64,000 nt of DNA, from NCBI GenBank assembly GCA_033060915.1, contig CM065377.1:60689683-60753682 (forward strand), given 5' to 3'. This DNA is from Euryodendron excelsum (lineage: Eukaryota; Streptophyta; Magnoliopsida; Ericales; Pentaphylacaceae). The position numbers and the translations under genes are program-made. How positions within the stretch are numbered: position 1 is the stretch's first letter; every line of letters begins with the position of its first letter. Positions 8,638 through 20,255 of this stretch are shown here, piece by piece. Below the pieces are notes generated by a model, which worked only from the letters and a program-made list of their open reading frames with translations, had not been told where the DNA came from and searched no databases.

Positions 8638-11600
8638 CTAGCCTCCAACTGCATTTATACATAAGAATCAAGAGGAAGAAACAACAAGAAATAAGAATCA
8701 CTGATATACACTCAATATTCTTCCAACCTTCATCTGTGAGCTTTGATTGTAAATCTACTCTAGTTAGAGAGTTTGTTTGTGAGTTGTATACTCTTATACA
8801 CTTGTAACTGAGAGTTTGAGAGTTCTCTTATGTGAAGCAAAACTCTTATAAAGTTTGAGAGGAGCTTGGACAAAACCACTTGGGAATTGAAGAAGCTCGG
8901 TGAGGAGTTCTTGTAGAGTGAGCTGAGCACTTTGTCAATCAGCAATCCATCTTGTAATAGTTGATTACATAGTGGAAGAAGCTTCAAGGAGGTCTTGGGG
9001 TGAGGACGTAGACCACGGTTTGTGGTTGAACCTCGGTAAATTTGTGTCTCACTCCTTTTGCTCTGTTTTCTTCGCTTCTCATGTTAACATTGCTTTGCAC
9101 ATAGATTAACCATTGCTATATTGTTTAGATTAATCTTAATTAATCTTAACTTGTATTAATAGTTGAAAACCCAATTCACCCCCCTCTTGGGTTGCCTATT
9201 GGACCAACAATGAGAACCTTCCATTTCTTCCAAAAGATTGTTGAAATCATTTGGATAAAATGCGACGAAATTTGCTTGTGGAAGGAGATGCGATGACATT
9301 TGCAGACAATTCAGACTTCTTTTTTTCCATGGATTTGGATGATGAGGGTCGACTACGGAATATATTTTGGGCCGATGTAAAGAGTAGGGCAGCTTGTAAG
9401 GAGTTTGGTGATGTTGTGACGTTTAACACGACGTACTAGGTAAACAAATATGACATGCCTTTTGCTCCATTTGTAAGTGTTAATCACCATGGTCAGTCAA
9501 TATTATTAGGATGTGGACTCCTTTCTCATGAAGACACAAAGTCATTCTCGTGGATGTTTAAGACTTGGATGATATGCATGTGGGGTTGTGCTCCCATAGC
9601 AATTATTACCGATCAATGCATGGCCATGAAGAATGCTATAGAAGAAGTATTCCCTAACAGTTTACACCGATGGTGTATATGGCATTTCTTGAAAAAAGTG
9701 CTTGAAAAATTGGGAAAGTGCAAGGCATATAAATTAATTTCACCTTCTGTGCACAATGCAATTTATGATTCACTAACAATAGAAGAGTTTGAGGATGCTT
9801 GGGATGTGTTCATAAAAAAGTATGAACTTCAAAATAATGAATGGTTACATGGGTTGTATTTAGAAAGGAATCGATGGGTGCCGGCTTTTGTGAAAGATAT
9901 TTTTTGGGAGGGACTGTCATCCACACAAAGAAGTGAGAGTATAAATTCATATTTTGATGGTTACATAAACTCAAAGATGACCTTGAAACAATTTATGGAG
10001 CAATTCGAGAATGCATTGGCTAAGAAGGTAGAAATTGAAAAACACGAAGATGTGAAAAGTTTGCACTCTTACATCCCGTGTATAGCTAAAGATGAGTTGG
10101 AGACACAATTTCAAAATGTTTACACCACTGCAAAGTTTAAAGAGTTTCAGAAGCAATTTGTCATGAGACTTAAATGTGAGGTCATGTCTGAAGGAAAAGT
10201 AGATGATGTTTGGTTAGAATATGAAGTAAAAGAAGACATTACATTTGGAGAAGAGAAAAGGAGAAGACGTGTGTCATTTACTGTCAATTTTAATAGTGAG
10301 ACTAATGAAGCAAATTGTAATTGTCGATTTTTTGAATTTAAAGAAATGGTGTGTCAACATTAACTGATGGTATTCCATAAAAGGAGAGCTGAAAGAGTAC
10401 CTGAGAAGTATTTGTTAAGAAGATAGAGAAAAGATGTGAAAAGAATCCACACTAAAGTTCGAATCAACTACGATAACTTGTCATCGACAATTGAAACACG
10501 TTGGCATGACAACATGTGCAATCTCTTTCATGAGGTTGCTGATTTGGTTGAGAATTGTGAAGAGAAGTATGATAAGCTGGTGAGACGGGTACGGGAGCTA
10601 AAAATAGAGTTGATCAAATCTTCGGTTGCTTGTAGAAGAAATGTGTTTTTCGATATTTTAAATGCTTCTTTTTCACTTGGAGATGTAGCTATACCTTCCA
10701 AAGAGAGTAGGAATATCCTTGACCTGAAAGCCGTTACTTGAAAAGGGAGACCGCCAACAACAAGAAAGCAAGGTGTTGTAGAAAATATGTCTAAGAATAA
10801 AAGAGAACAAAAAAAGAAAACAAAGATATAAGTTTAATTTTAATTTCTTGCTTACTTGTTAATATAGACACAGATACATATCTTCGATGAATGCTTTATA
10901 GCTATATTGTTGCACTCATTTGAGGAGGTTGAGGAGAATGTAGATGAGCATGTGTTTGGGACATAAGAGAGTGTTGTAAATGTAAATGTAAGAAATTTTT
11001 TTTTATTTCTAAATTCATAAGCTATATAATCCCTTTTGCACTACTTTGATGTTAAACTTTGCTTTTTTTTTTGGGCAGAGTTACCCAAACTACATGCCGC
11101 AATTTATGTTGCCAAACATGACTCTCCAATTTTCTCCAAGTTTATGTCCAACCAGAACAACTCTCAACCAATTTCTTAACATACCAAGTTTTCCAAGTTT
11201 AGGAATTACAGGTACTCAAGTTTGGGGAGGACAATCAAGTTTATTCGAAACTCAAGAGCAAGGTTTGGGAGGAGAATAATCTGCCAATCACCAAAATCAA
11301 GGACAAGGTTGGAGAAGAGGACAGAGTTTTATGTAATGGATGAAGCATTTTATTATGACTTAAATTAGGACTATTTTGATTCTTTGGATTGTAATGAATT
11401 TTGCACTACTGGATTGTAATGGATTAAGCACTGTTGCCATGATTCCATGTTTGAATTTGAATTTGATTCCATGTTTACTCAAGAGGATGTTTCCAAGTGG
11501 GAGTGACTGTTTTAATTTTTGTTACAGAATTTTAAGGGGCTTCCTTTCAAATTGTGTTTTAATCTATCACTCCTGCAATAAATAAAAAGGAAAAAATTTC

Positions 11601-11709
11601 GTGGACACGATGTGCATACACACAAATTGATATATTAGGTAAAGGCTATTGCCCACCTGTATCTTTCAAGTCCAATAGGAACACCATAAAACAACCAAAA
11701 TTTGTCCCC

Positions 11710-11849
11710 AAAATTTGTGTTTTGAATTTGGTTGAAATCGTCCCCAAATTCTAGCTTTTAAGCTTTTTTTTTTATAAATTCAAACGACGTCGTTTTGCTA
11801 AGGGTGTAAAAACTTCGGCAACAAATGCAGTGGGTGTAGAGTTTCTTCT
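11710..11849 (-). repeat. Right terminal inverted repeat of MULE
   Basis: Inverted partner of 4830-4967, ending TGGGTGTAGAGTTTCTTCT on the plus strand. It carries the same central palindrome (AACGACGTCGTT, near 11782-11793). Confidence 0.9.
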
Positions 11850-11981
11850 CACAATAACTGTTCAAACCCTATCTATAATTTATATATATATAATTGCTAA
11901 TCTTTGATCGTTCTCCTTAAAAACATAAAGACTAGGATTTTCATGATATTAGAAAAAAGAGTTTTGATTTAGAAAGAGTTT
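11850..11981 (+). repeat. Repeat R1, right half
   Basis: Continues R1 after the MULE: CAATAAC, GGTTCAAACCC-like block, an AT run, ATTGCTAAT, then 'gactaggattttcat' and 'gagttttgatttagaaa'. The same order occurs in R2, where the block is split by the Helitron (12366-12412 and 12998-13060). R1 carries ~28 bp between ATTGCTAAT and AAAGACT that R2 lacks. Confidence 0.82.
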
Positions 11982-12162
11982 CATGAAATAAGTTTGATTT
12001 CGATGGCTAAGATTAAAAAAATAATCTTATTATATTAGTAAAAAATTGATCTTTGGTGGTTGTGAGCCATTCTTGTGTATGATTGATTTATAAGCATTGT
12101 AATCAATTTGCTGGTTTGCAATAAAATTTGATGGCTGTATAGTGATTATTCTTCAATATATT
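11982..12162. other. Spacer between R1 and R2
   Basis: AT-rich, no coding potential. If R1 and R2 came from a tandem duplication, the sequence left of the copia element (outside the window) should resemble this spacer. Confidence 0.5.
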
Positions 12163-12412
12163 AAAAAAAACAAATAATGTTATAACAATCAATGGTATAA
12201 TCAAAATAATTTATTGCTGGAATGAGTTGAAAATTTTAAGCTGCTCCATCATAGGATTTATTTCTTGGTTTAAAGTAAAATTTGATGTGGCCTGCATGGA
12301 CATCAAATTCAAGAGGGAAAAAAAATCTTTTAAAAAAAATAAAGTTGCTAAAAGATATACCAATCACAATAACGGTTCAAACCCTATCTATAATATATAT
12401 ATATATATATAA

Positions 12413-12997
12413 CTAGGGGTCAACCCGTGCAATGCACGGAGTAAGAGTTATTCAAATCATAAATAGTTAATTTAAAATTCATAATAATTAATTATACAAT
12501 CATATCGTATATTTAAAATATAAATAGATATTGACATATATGGTCTTTTATTTAATTATAATCATATTTTTAGATATTAAGTTTAGAAAAAGTCCTGACA
12601 ATCTGATTATATATATATCTTATCTATCTTACAAAACTAATACATCGTATTGTATCTCTAAAATGTAAATAGATATTGATATATATTTATATATATAATA
12701 TTTTATTTAATTATAATCATTTTTTTTATAGATATTTAGTTCAAAAAGAGTTCTGACAATCTGATATAATATATATGTATCTTATCTATATTACAAAACT
12801 AATCTTATCTCATCTTATATATATATATATTACAAAACTAATACAATAAGTTTAATAAAATAATAAATTCAATAGTTATCTAATAAATTGCCCCTGTAAC
12901 GTGGTATTTTAAAAATATCTAAGCATTTAGAGTTCCACGTAAGAGAAAAGTAAAATATAAGGGCAAACACAACTTTTATATATATATATATATATGA
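12413..12997 (-). mobile_element. Non-autonomous Helitron (585 bp)
   Basis: On the minus strand the element begins TC (12997-12996) and ends CTAG (12416-12413). A 6-bp stem, 3-nt loop hairpin (CCGTGC-GCACGG, 12425-12439) lies 8 nt before the CTAG end. It is flanked by A on the 5' side and T on the 3' side, as expected for Helitron insertion at AT. Joining the flanks gives ATAA|TTGCTAAT, exactly the sequence in the uninterrupted copy R1 (near 11892-11900). No Rep/helicase is encoded, so it is non-autonomous. All three hallmarks plus the empty site make this a strong call. Confidence 0.92.
12500..12800. repeat. Tandem duplication (~145 bp x2) inside Helitron
   Basis: Two diverged copies start near 12505 and 12650. 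Each has 'aaatagatattga', a TTTATTTAATTATAATCA block, and 'tctgacaatctgat' followed by an AT run and 'cttatctat'. A third partial piece ('ttacaaaactaata') follows at 12830. Confidence 0.75.
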
Positions 12998-13060
12998 TTG
13001 CTAATAAAGACTAGAATTTTCATAATATTAGAAAAAAGAGTTTTGATTTAGAAAAAGTTT

Positions 13061-14100
13061 TAATTTAAAAAGACTTCTTATATTCTTTTGTTACATATTA
13101 AATGTCATTAATATTGACGACATGGCCCAATAAAATATATAAGGCATAGGAGAAGGCACAAAAAAAGTGTAGAGATCTGAATTATCGTCCTTAGCCTAGA
13201 AAACGCGTTTGAATACTTTTGATGTTTTGCCTTCTTTAAAATTTAGCCTTCCCAACTCATGAGGAGTGGGTTTCATGTTATTTAAAAAGCATAACATATA
13301 AAGATGATGGTGCATTAAAAAGATGCAAGAAATGAGATAAAAATAATGAATCGTGCTTGGTACTGTGAATTTGATTAAAAAGTTTGATTAATAATGATGA
13401 CATAGCCCAAGATACAAAAAGGAAATAGAAGATTTACAAAATTTATTAGAAATGATTTTAATTTTAAATCATAGAGACTTGATTTATGACGAATGTTGAA
13501 TAGGGTATGTGTAAAGTGCTTTTTAGTTTTTATCGTAAGTACAAATTCATCTTTACATTTTCAAAATTTAATATTTCAACGTTAATTGAAAGTTAAATAA
13601 TCAAAATCTTTAATAATTAATTTTCAGTTTTGACAAACAAAATACCAAGTATTGTTCTTAGTTATGATTTTCATAGGTAGAAATAAATAATAGTTTAACA
13701 TATGTTTTAGATAATTTAACTAAAAAAGATAAACATAGGATATACGTTACCCATCGAGACACCTATAACATTCATAGATTAGAAAATAAAAATTCAAAAA
13801 ACGAAAGTAATTTTAAAAAAATATATCCTCAATTTTTTTTTTTTTAAATTCCCATGCATAGAAAGTGTTGAATGGTAGATTAACAGCCTGAAAAGAAAGG
13901 GAAAGAAAAGGACAATTTTCATTCTCTTGTGTAGTTTATAATTTTGGTGGGAAGAGAAAAACAAGAAAAAACTGATTTCGTGCCACATTTATTTCATTTT
14001 TTTTCTTTTTCCTTTTTAATTCTTATCTCATTATTTTCATTCCTTTTTCTTTGTACTTTAAAAAAAAGAAAATAATTTTCTATACACTTTTATTTTCTTT
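13061..14100. other. Intergenic, AT-rich
   Basis: No coding region or assignable repeat seen. Long A/T homopolymers occur. Confidence 0.6.
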
Positions 14101-14396
14101 GCAAAACGTTACATTTTTTTTTTTCTTTCTCTTTCTTTTTTCTTTTTTCTTTTTCTTTTTCTATTTCCTTTTCTATTTCCTTTCTTTCTACTGGTTCCAC
14201 ACAGGCTCGAATAAGTACTCTCTACAAGTTCCCAAATCGATTCCACAAAACTCAAACAGCTTTCATTGTCTCTGATAGACTATAGTACACACTACACGCT
14301 TGACGTTTGTAGATTCGTAAAAATTTCTCGGATTCCAAACACATCCTGAAATTTATAGGGTTTCACGGAGTCCCTAATTGAATCCCCAGTCCTACA
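14101..14396 (+). promoter_or_regulatory. Promoter and 5' UTR of DRT111
   Basis: A pyrimidine-rich tract (about 14103-14190, TTTC repeats) and a non-AT-rich leader precede the ATG. No clear TATA box is seen; the pyrimidine tract fits a broadly expressed TATA-less plant promoter. The exact start site is not visible. Confidence 0.45.
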
Positions 14397-17300
14397 ATGC
14401 TTGGGGGATTGTACGGAGATCTCCCTCCACCTTCATCTACCGAAGAAGACAGGACCAACAATTCATCCAATGTGTGGTCGAGCAGCGCCAAGATGGCACC
14501 GCCGACGCTCCGCAAACCGGCTTTTGCACCGCCGCAAACGGTTCTGAAACCCCAAAACAAGCCCAAACCCGTAACTTCGGCACAACCGAAGACGCTGAGC
14601 TTGTCAGCGGCGCTGCCGACAATGGCGGTGGACGACGGAGGTCTGAGTCTTGCGTTTCAGCCGGCACTTGTGGGGGTTACCTCGACGGTTATCGAGGAGT
14701 ATGATCCGTCGAGGCCAAATGATTACGAGGACTATAGGAGAGAGAAGAAGAAGAAGGCGATGGAGGCGCAGATGAAGAGGGAGTTGGAGAGGAGGCGGCA
14801 GGAGGAGGAGGAGAGGGAGAGGAAGGACAGAGAGGCAGCGGAGAGAGAAAGAGAAAGGGAAAGGGAATATGGGGATTCGAGATTGAATATTTCAGGGGAG
14901 GAAGCGTGGAAGAGGCGTGCGGCGATGAGCGGGGCGAAGCCACGGTCGCCTTCACCGCCATCAAGTGGGGATGGTTTTACTATAGGGAAGTCAGAGTCAG
15001 GGGGGTTAGGCATTGGTGCTGGGGGGCAGATGAGTGCCGCACAGAGAATGATGGCGAAGATGGGGTGGAAGCAAGGGCAAGGGCTTGGAAAGCAGGAGCA
15101 GGGGATTACAACTCCATTGATGGCTAAGAAGACCGATAGGCGAGCTGGGGTTATTGTCAATGCAAGCGAGACTAAGCCGGAGAAGAAGGTGAAGAGTGTG
15201 AGCTTCAATGGTCCGCCCACTCGTGTTTTGTTGCTTAAAAACATGGTATGCATGATATTGACTCTTCTATTAAACTAGTTAAACCAGTTGCTACATACAA
15301 AGTTCAGTGCTTTGATTGGGGTGTTTGGATGCCTTTCAGATGCTAAATATTCCTTTATTGTTTTTGGGATTTTGTAAATTAATTAGAATGTTGCTGCAAG
15401 GTATGGTTATGTAGCCTAGAATCATGTAGAAATATTTTGAAATCTCGAGAAAACATTATTTATATCTTGATAAAACCTACTTATGAGGAAATTGCAGAAT
15501 TTATTCAAAGTTGACGAGGAATTATTCTAAAGCAACAGAAAACAAGTAAAAAACTGGAGCATGTGATATAATACAGAGAAATCATGATAAAAACCAACAC
15601 AAGGGCCATGAAATATAAAACATTAAGGCCGTTGACGGGGAAAATGTAGTTATGCTGGAGAGTCTGCTTCTGAATTTGTGGAATGATCCCTTCCGTAAGA
15701 ATGCTGCTGTTGACTTGGAATTGAAGTTACCATTTTTCTCATCGAGAGCTAAAGCTTGCAAAAGCCCTAAATGTTCCCTTCTAAACATCTGATTTTGAAG
15801 CAGTCACTTTCCCCAAAGATCTTTGAAATCATGGGCAATCTTTTAACCCTATAGAAGGACTAAACATTTTCTCTTATCGATATCATCAACCAACATAGGC
15901 ATAGATAAACGACACATCACAGTCTTTGTTTGATACTACTCTCTTTTCGATACCCCAAAGGGTAATTGGGTAATGATGTCACTTTCCACCAAAAGTTCTT
16001 TGAAATCATAGGCAATCTTTTGACCCTGTAGAAGGACTAAACATTTTCTCTTATCGGTATCATCAGACAATATACATTGAAAATGCGTAGATAAATGATA
16101 CATTGCGGTCTTTGTTTGATCCTACTCTCATTTGGATTCCCCAAAGGGTAATTCTCCTTTGGATAGTTTTTTGGAGAGTTTATGACAAAATCAGAGTTGC
16201 TTTTAAACTTAATTACTAAATTCAGGTGGTTTTGAACTTATTTACTAAATTTAAGTCGCTCAAGAAGTTGTATCTTGTAACAAAACTTCTATGGTTTGAA
16301 ACTTGTCCCAGATTTTCATAGAAGCTGTCTTGAAAATACAACATCAGACCTGAATTTGTGTTTTGAAGATACAACTTCATGCCTGATCATGTGTTTTCAA
16401 GACAACTTCTTGAACACTTTGGATTTGGTAAATAAGTTCAAAACCACTTGAATTAGGTAATTAAGTTTAAGAACCATATGGGTTTGGATACAAACTTGGT
16501 GTTTGGATTTTGTTTACAACTTGCAGGTTTGAGTTCTTGAACAAGGGGTTAGGGTTGTAGTGTTGTTTGCATACATCTTGCACGCATAGGTAATCCCTAT
16601 TTGGCATTGTTTCTAATAAAAGTTTGTTTTACTTATTAAGAAAGGAAAAGTTGTATACATTTATGCCTAGATGTTCTAGAGACATCCATCTAACTTTTAT
16701 GATGTCAAAGCTAGGAGTGTGTTAAAACTATTTAGAAATTGAAATATACTTAAGGCATAGGTCTTTCACAAATGAAATCGATGCCCCCCTCTTCCTCAAA
16801 GGTTTTAATATTTCTCATATTGACAACACTTTTTGCTTCAATAACCCACCCCCCCCCCCCCCCCCCCCCCCCAAAAAATAAATAAATAAATAAATAAATA
16901 GAAAATTAAACAAAACTCAGAAGAGGAGCCTTTGGGATATGTGCCTTTATGCATTATATCAATAAGGGAAAGTTATTATTCTTTCCTTTGCTCCTCGAGC
17001 AACATTAGATGGACATATTAAAGCACCATTTTTGCAACGTATGAATGAGATAATTGAAGGAAAACCTCAAGGAGAAAAAAGTATTTACAGGAGGAGATTT
17101 CAATGGTCACTTAGAAAATGATTATGGAGGGTACGAGATGTTGCATGGGGCGCATGGATTTACTGATAGGAATGACTTTGCAGAGGCTATTTTAGATTTT
17201 GGTGGCTTATGAGCCACGACCTTATGATAGAAAATGCATATTTAAAAAAAATGAACACCTAATAATTTTCGGAAGTGGTTACAAAACATTCGAAGGTTGT

Positions 17301-19956
17301 AGGTTGTACTAGTTTGACCTCGCAATGTAGGTTTAAGAATTTTGTATACATTATAAGACAACCAAAAAAGAAGCATTAGAAACTCTATAACTAGGTGGTG
17401 GAATTTGAAAATGGGGACAATAGAATTGTTTAAAAATAAAATATTAAAGGAAGCAACTGGGATTGCAAAAATGAAACTAATGTGATGTGAGTTAGATGAG
17501 CGAAGGTGTTAAAGGAATAGTAAAATAGACCTTTGGTGAGTCAAAAAGGAAACAGCGATTAATAAGGATACTAGGCGATGAAACAAAGGTGTCTAAAATG
17601 TAGTGAAGAGGAAAAAGAGTTTAAAAAACATGGCAAATGAGCAGAAATGAGGAAACTTTTGAAAGATATAAACGTAAAAGTAAAGTAGCTGAAAAGCCAG
17701 TTAGAGATGCCAAGTTCAAAGCATACAGTGATCCATATGATTAGGTGTAAAGTATAGGGAGAAGAATGTATACAAACTTAGTTAAGGGAGAGGAAATTTG
17801 AGATTTTAATCGTGTTAAGTGTACTCAAGAGTGTTGGAGAAATATAAGAAATCAACGTGAGGTGAAGAAATTATGTTGAGAAGTTATTAAATGAATATGA
17901 AAGCAAGTTGGGCTTTAGGACCAAATTTATGTCTGGAGGTGTCGAGAAATTGTTGGCACGTAAAGAAAAAATGTTTTTGTACCTATGTATAAAACTAAGT
18001 TGAATTATTCATAGTTGTCCACATTATAGAGGTATTAAGCTTATGAATTTGGGAGAGAGTGATTGAGCATAGAACTTGAAAGAATAAAATCAGTTTGGTT
18101 TCATGCTTGGGAGGACGGCAATAGAAGTGATTTATTTATTAAGGAGACAAATGGAAAGGTACAGAGAAAAGAAGGAAAAGACCATAATGGTCCTAATAGA
18201 CTTGGAGGACTATAATAGGTTCCGTAGAGATATTATATGTTGGGTTTTAGAAAATAAAAGAATCAGGAAAAGATATATGAAGTGGTAGGAGACATGCATG
18301 ATGGAGTGAGAATAATCGCAAGAGAAACTACTGATTTCCCAATCGTTGTGGTTTGATTTGGTATAAACATTAAGTACTCAACTTTTTGCATTAGTTATGG
18401 ATGAATTGACTTGGGCACCTGTAAGATGAGTTACCATGACCTATGCTATTTGGCTGATAGTATTGATTCAGTTGATAAAAAGGTAGGAGTAACTGCCAAA
18501 GTAAAGATCAATGGACCAGTTGAATATCACCACTTGTCCTGGTTGCTCCTCTTTGATGCCTAACTTTGAGCCCAAGTGCTCAGGGACAATCTCCAACAGG
18601 CACTCCTAGTACACTTACCTAGACATGATTGTCCTCCCTTCGTCCAACCAAGCAGGTCTCTGTTTGAATGTGCCCCCTTCACTCTTACCAACATGTTTAG
18701 TCCCTCCTTTTATTGAGTCGAGTGTCTCTCCACTCGAGCGTGTGTCTCTTATGCCTTGTAGTCCTTTGTCGTTAATGGCACCGTCACACTGATTTTGGCT
18801 CTGATGGCCCTTTGATACTATCATGCCTAGGTCTGGAGTAGGGCTTTGGAACTCCCTTAGGGTCAGTGCCGGGATCATGGGGGCCCTGAGTGCTACCCTG
18901 TGACCCCTGCATAGGACCTCTAGGGTCATTCTGATATGTGTTAATATGAAAGAGGCAGTTAAAATATCAAGTATTTCCTTTTTCTCTCTCGTTGTTCTTT
19001 TCATTCTCTTCACTTCCCTCTCCCGCCGGGTTTAACTCCTATTCTCTGTCTCCATTCATCATCCATTTCTTAATCTATCTCTATGGAAGTTCAAACATTT
19101 TCATTTCATTTTCATACTCTACAAGCTTTGAGGAAAAGAATATATATGAATTTATGTGCTCAGTTATGCAATCTAGTTGAGTAGTTAATGCAAATTTTCG
19201 TTAGTGTGAGACCAAAATTAAAAGTATAGACTAGATGGGATTTTCCCTAACTTTTATATATATTATTACATAGTTTTGGTTTTGTTATCTCGTTCATTAA
19301 ATTTATTTAATTTTTTATGTTATGAACATGCTTCACCTCTGCCCAACTTCTAGTTGTAAAGGAATTCGTGTTTGATCATCAGGCTTTTTCCGGAGCCTTA
19401 TATCAGAAATCTATTTCTTTTTGTATCTTTAAGAGGCAAAGACTATAAGTTGCAAGTTTGTTATGTCTAATATCCTTTATGCTGAATTGAAACACAGTGA
19501 TTAGCGCTTGCCAGTGACCTCTGTTGCTTGCGTTGGCCGACTGATGTTACCAAAACGGCTAACCATGTTGTGCATAGTTCACATTTTTTGGTGACTTAAA
19601 CCCCATTATGCTAGACCTTCTATGTCTCTGCGTGTTTGTACATGTCTGTGCTTCAATTGAATTCTATGCATATTTTGTTTGTCCAAAATTTGGTTCATTG
19701 CAAAGATGATTAACATAAACACTGTTGATCACTTGTTCCTCAAGAAGTGCTATTATCAATGTTTCGTTTACTTTCCCTAGGTCTATTGGATTCACGAAGC
19801 AATAGATATTGCAGTGTAACAATGGTCTCTAATGGTTGACTTCATCTGAGAATATCCTGGGAAGCATAAAAAGTTCTAGTTAATTTTACTTGATTTTATT
19901 ATAAAAGAAGCCTATTGATAATCTTGGAAGAAATAGGAGTAGTTTATGATACTATT

Positions 19957-19989
<33 letters not shown>

Positions 19990-20171
19990 GTATTTTGATA
20001 AGTTACTATTTTGATATTTTAACAAGAGGACTTGTAAGAATTCCTTCAGATTCATTAGATTTTGGAAACTAGGATTGGTTCCTCTGCCCTTCCCCATTAA
20101 TTGAGGGTTGATTACATAATATATATGTATGCCTCTTTTTTCACAGATGGAAATTTGTGATGAAATAGCTG

Positions 20172-20255
<84 letters not shown>

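Larger units (their letters stand above)
7079..9209 (+). mobile_element. Solo LTR (2131 bp) inside the MULE
   Basis: The insert starts TGTTG and ends CAACA (perfect short inverted ends) and is flanked by a perfect 5-bp duplication ATGAG (7074-7078 and 9210-9214). Removing it plus one ATGAG rejoins the transposase frame exactly (…GHE to NLPF…). No gag or pol sequence lies inside, so it is a solo LTR left by recombination. The 3' end has a C-run followed by CTTGGGTTG and CCAACA, a tail common in copia-type LTRs, so copia is favoured but not proven. It contains five 72-bp repeats and a TATA box. Confidence 0.93.
6587..11335 (+). pseudogene. MULE transposase, FAR1/FHY3-like (inactivated)
   Basis: FAR1-family MULE transposase, which would bind the TIRs and cut by a DDE mechanism. 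Domains in order: FAR1 DNA-binding zinc-finger (6587-7078; MKFDTPDEAYLYYSTYAK, then C..C and CLARL); interruption by a solo LTR; MULE transposase domain (9215-10100; NIFWADVKSR, MPFAPFVSVNHHGQS, ITDQCMAMKNAIEEVFP, HRWCIWHF, SSTQRSESIN); SWIM zinc finger (CNCRFFEFKEMVCQH, 10315-10360); a C-terminal helix segment (10436-10620) and the KGRPP basic motif (10742-10756). A last exon (about 11079-11335) follows an AT-rich intron ending in GGGCAG. One frame runs throughout, broken by seven stops (6896, 7055, 9242, 9437, 10361, 10424, 10739) and no frameshift apart from the LTR insertion. The first catalytic Asp appears as Asn in FNTTY. Host FAR1/FHY3 genes share these domains, but the TIRs identify this as a transposon copy. 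Confidence 0.92.
4830..11849 (+). mobile_element. FAR1-type Mutator-like element (MULE), ~7.0 kb, nested
   Basis: The element is bounded by long terminal inverted repeats. The left arm (about 4830-4967) and right arm (about 11710-11849) are reverse complements with scattered differences, and both contain AACTCTACACCCAC near the ends and the palindrome AACGACGTCGTT inside. Between them lies a broken transposase with FAR1 DNA-binding, MULE and SWIM domains. It interrupts repeat R1. The flanks are TGCAATAC on the left and CACAATAAC on the right, while the uninterrupted copy R2 has CACAATAAC at the same point (12365-12373). That fits a degenerate ~9-bp target duplication, the size expected for MULEs. 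A 2.1 kb solo LTR has inserted inside (7079-9209), so the MULE itself is about 4.9 kb. Confidence 0.92.
12163..13060 (+). repeat. Repeat R2 (interrupted by Helitron)
   Basis: Second copy of R. 12163-12412 matches 4630-4829 plus the start of 11850-11981; 12998-13060 matches the rest of 11850-11981. The intervening 585 bp is absent from R1 and is a Helitron. R2 lacks the MULE and the copia LTR, so it serves as the empty-site reference for the MULE. Confidence 0.85.

Noticed and set aside
6587..10756. Host FAR1/FHY3 regulator gene
   Set aside because: Flanking TIRs, position inside a repeat and many stops show it is a MULE transposase copy, not a domesticated gene.
14732..15253. Long open frame antisense to DRT111 exon 1 (173 codons), plus other frames at 14378-14964
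   Set aside because: Shadow frames of a GC-rich, R/E-coding exon; the sense frame matches a known family end to end.
15582..15788. 68-codon minus-strand frame in the DRT111 intron
   Set aside because: Short, unrecognised, no start or splice support.
18615..19013. 132-codon minus-strand open frame in the DRT111 intron
   Set aside because: No recognisable domain, no splice context, and repeat-like surroundings; not supported as a gene.
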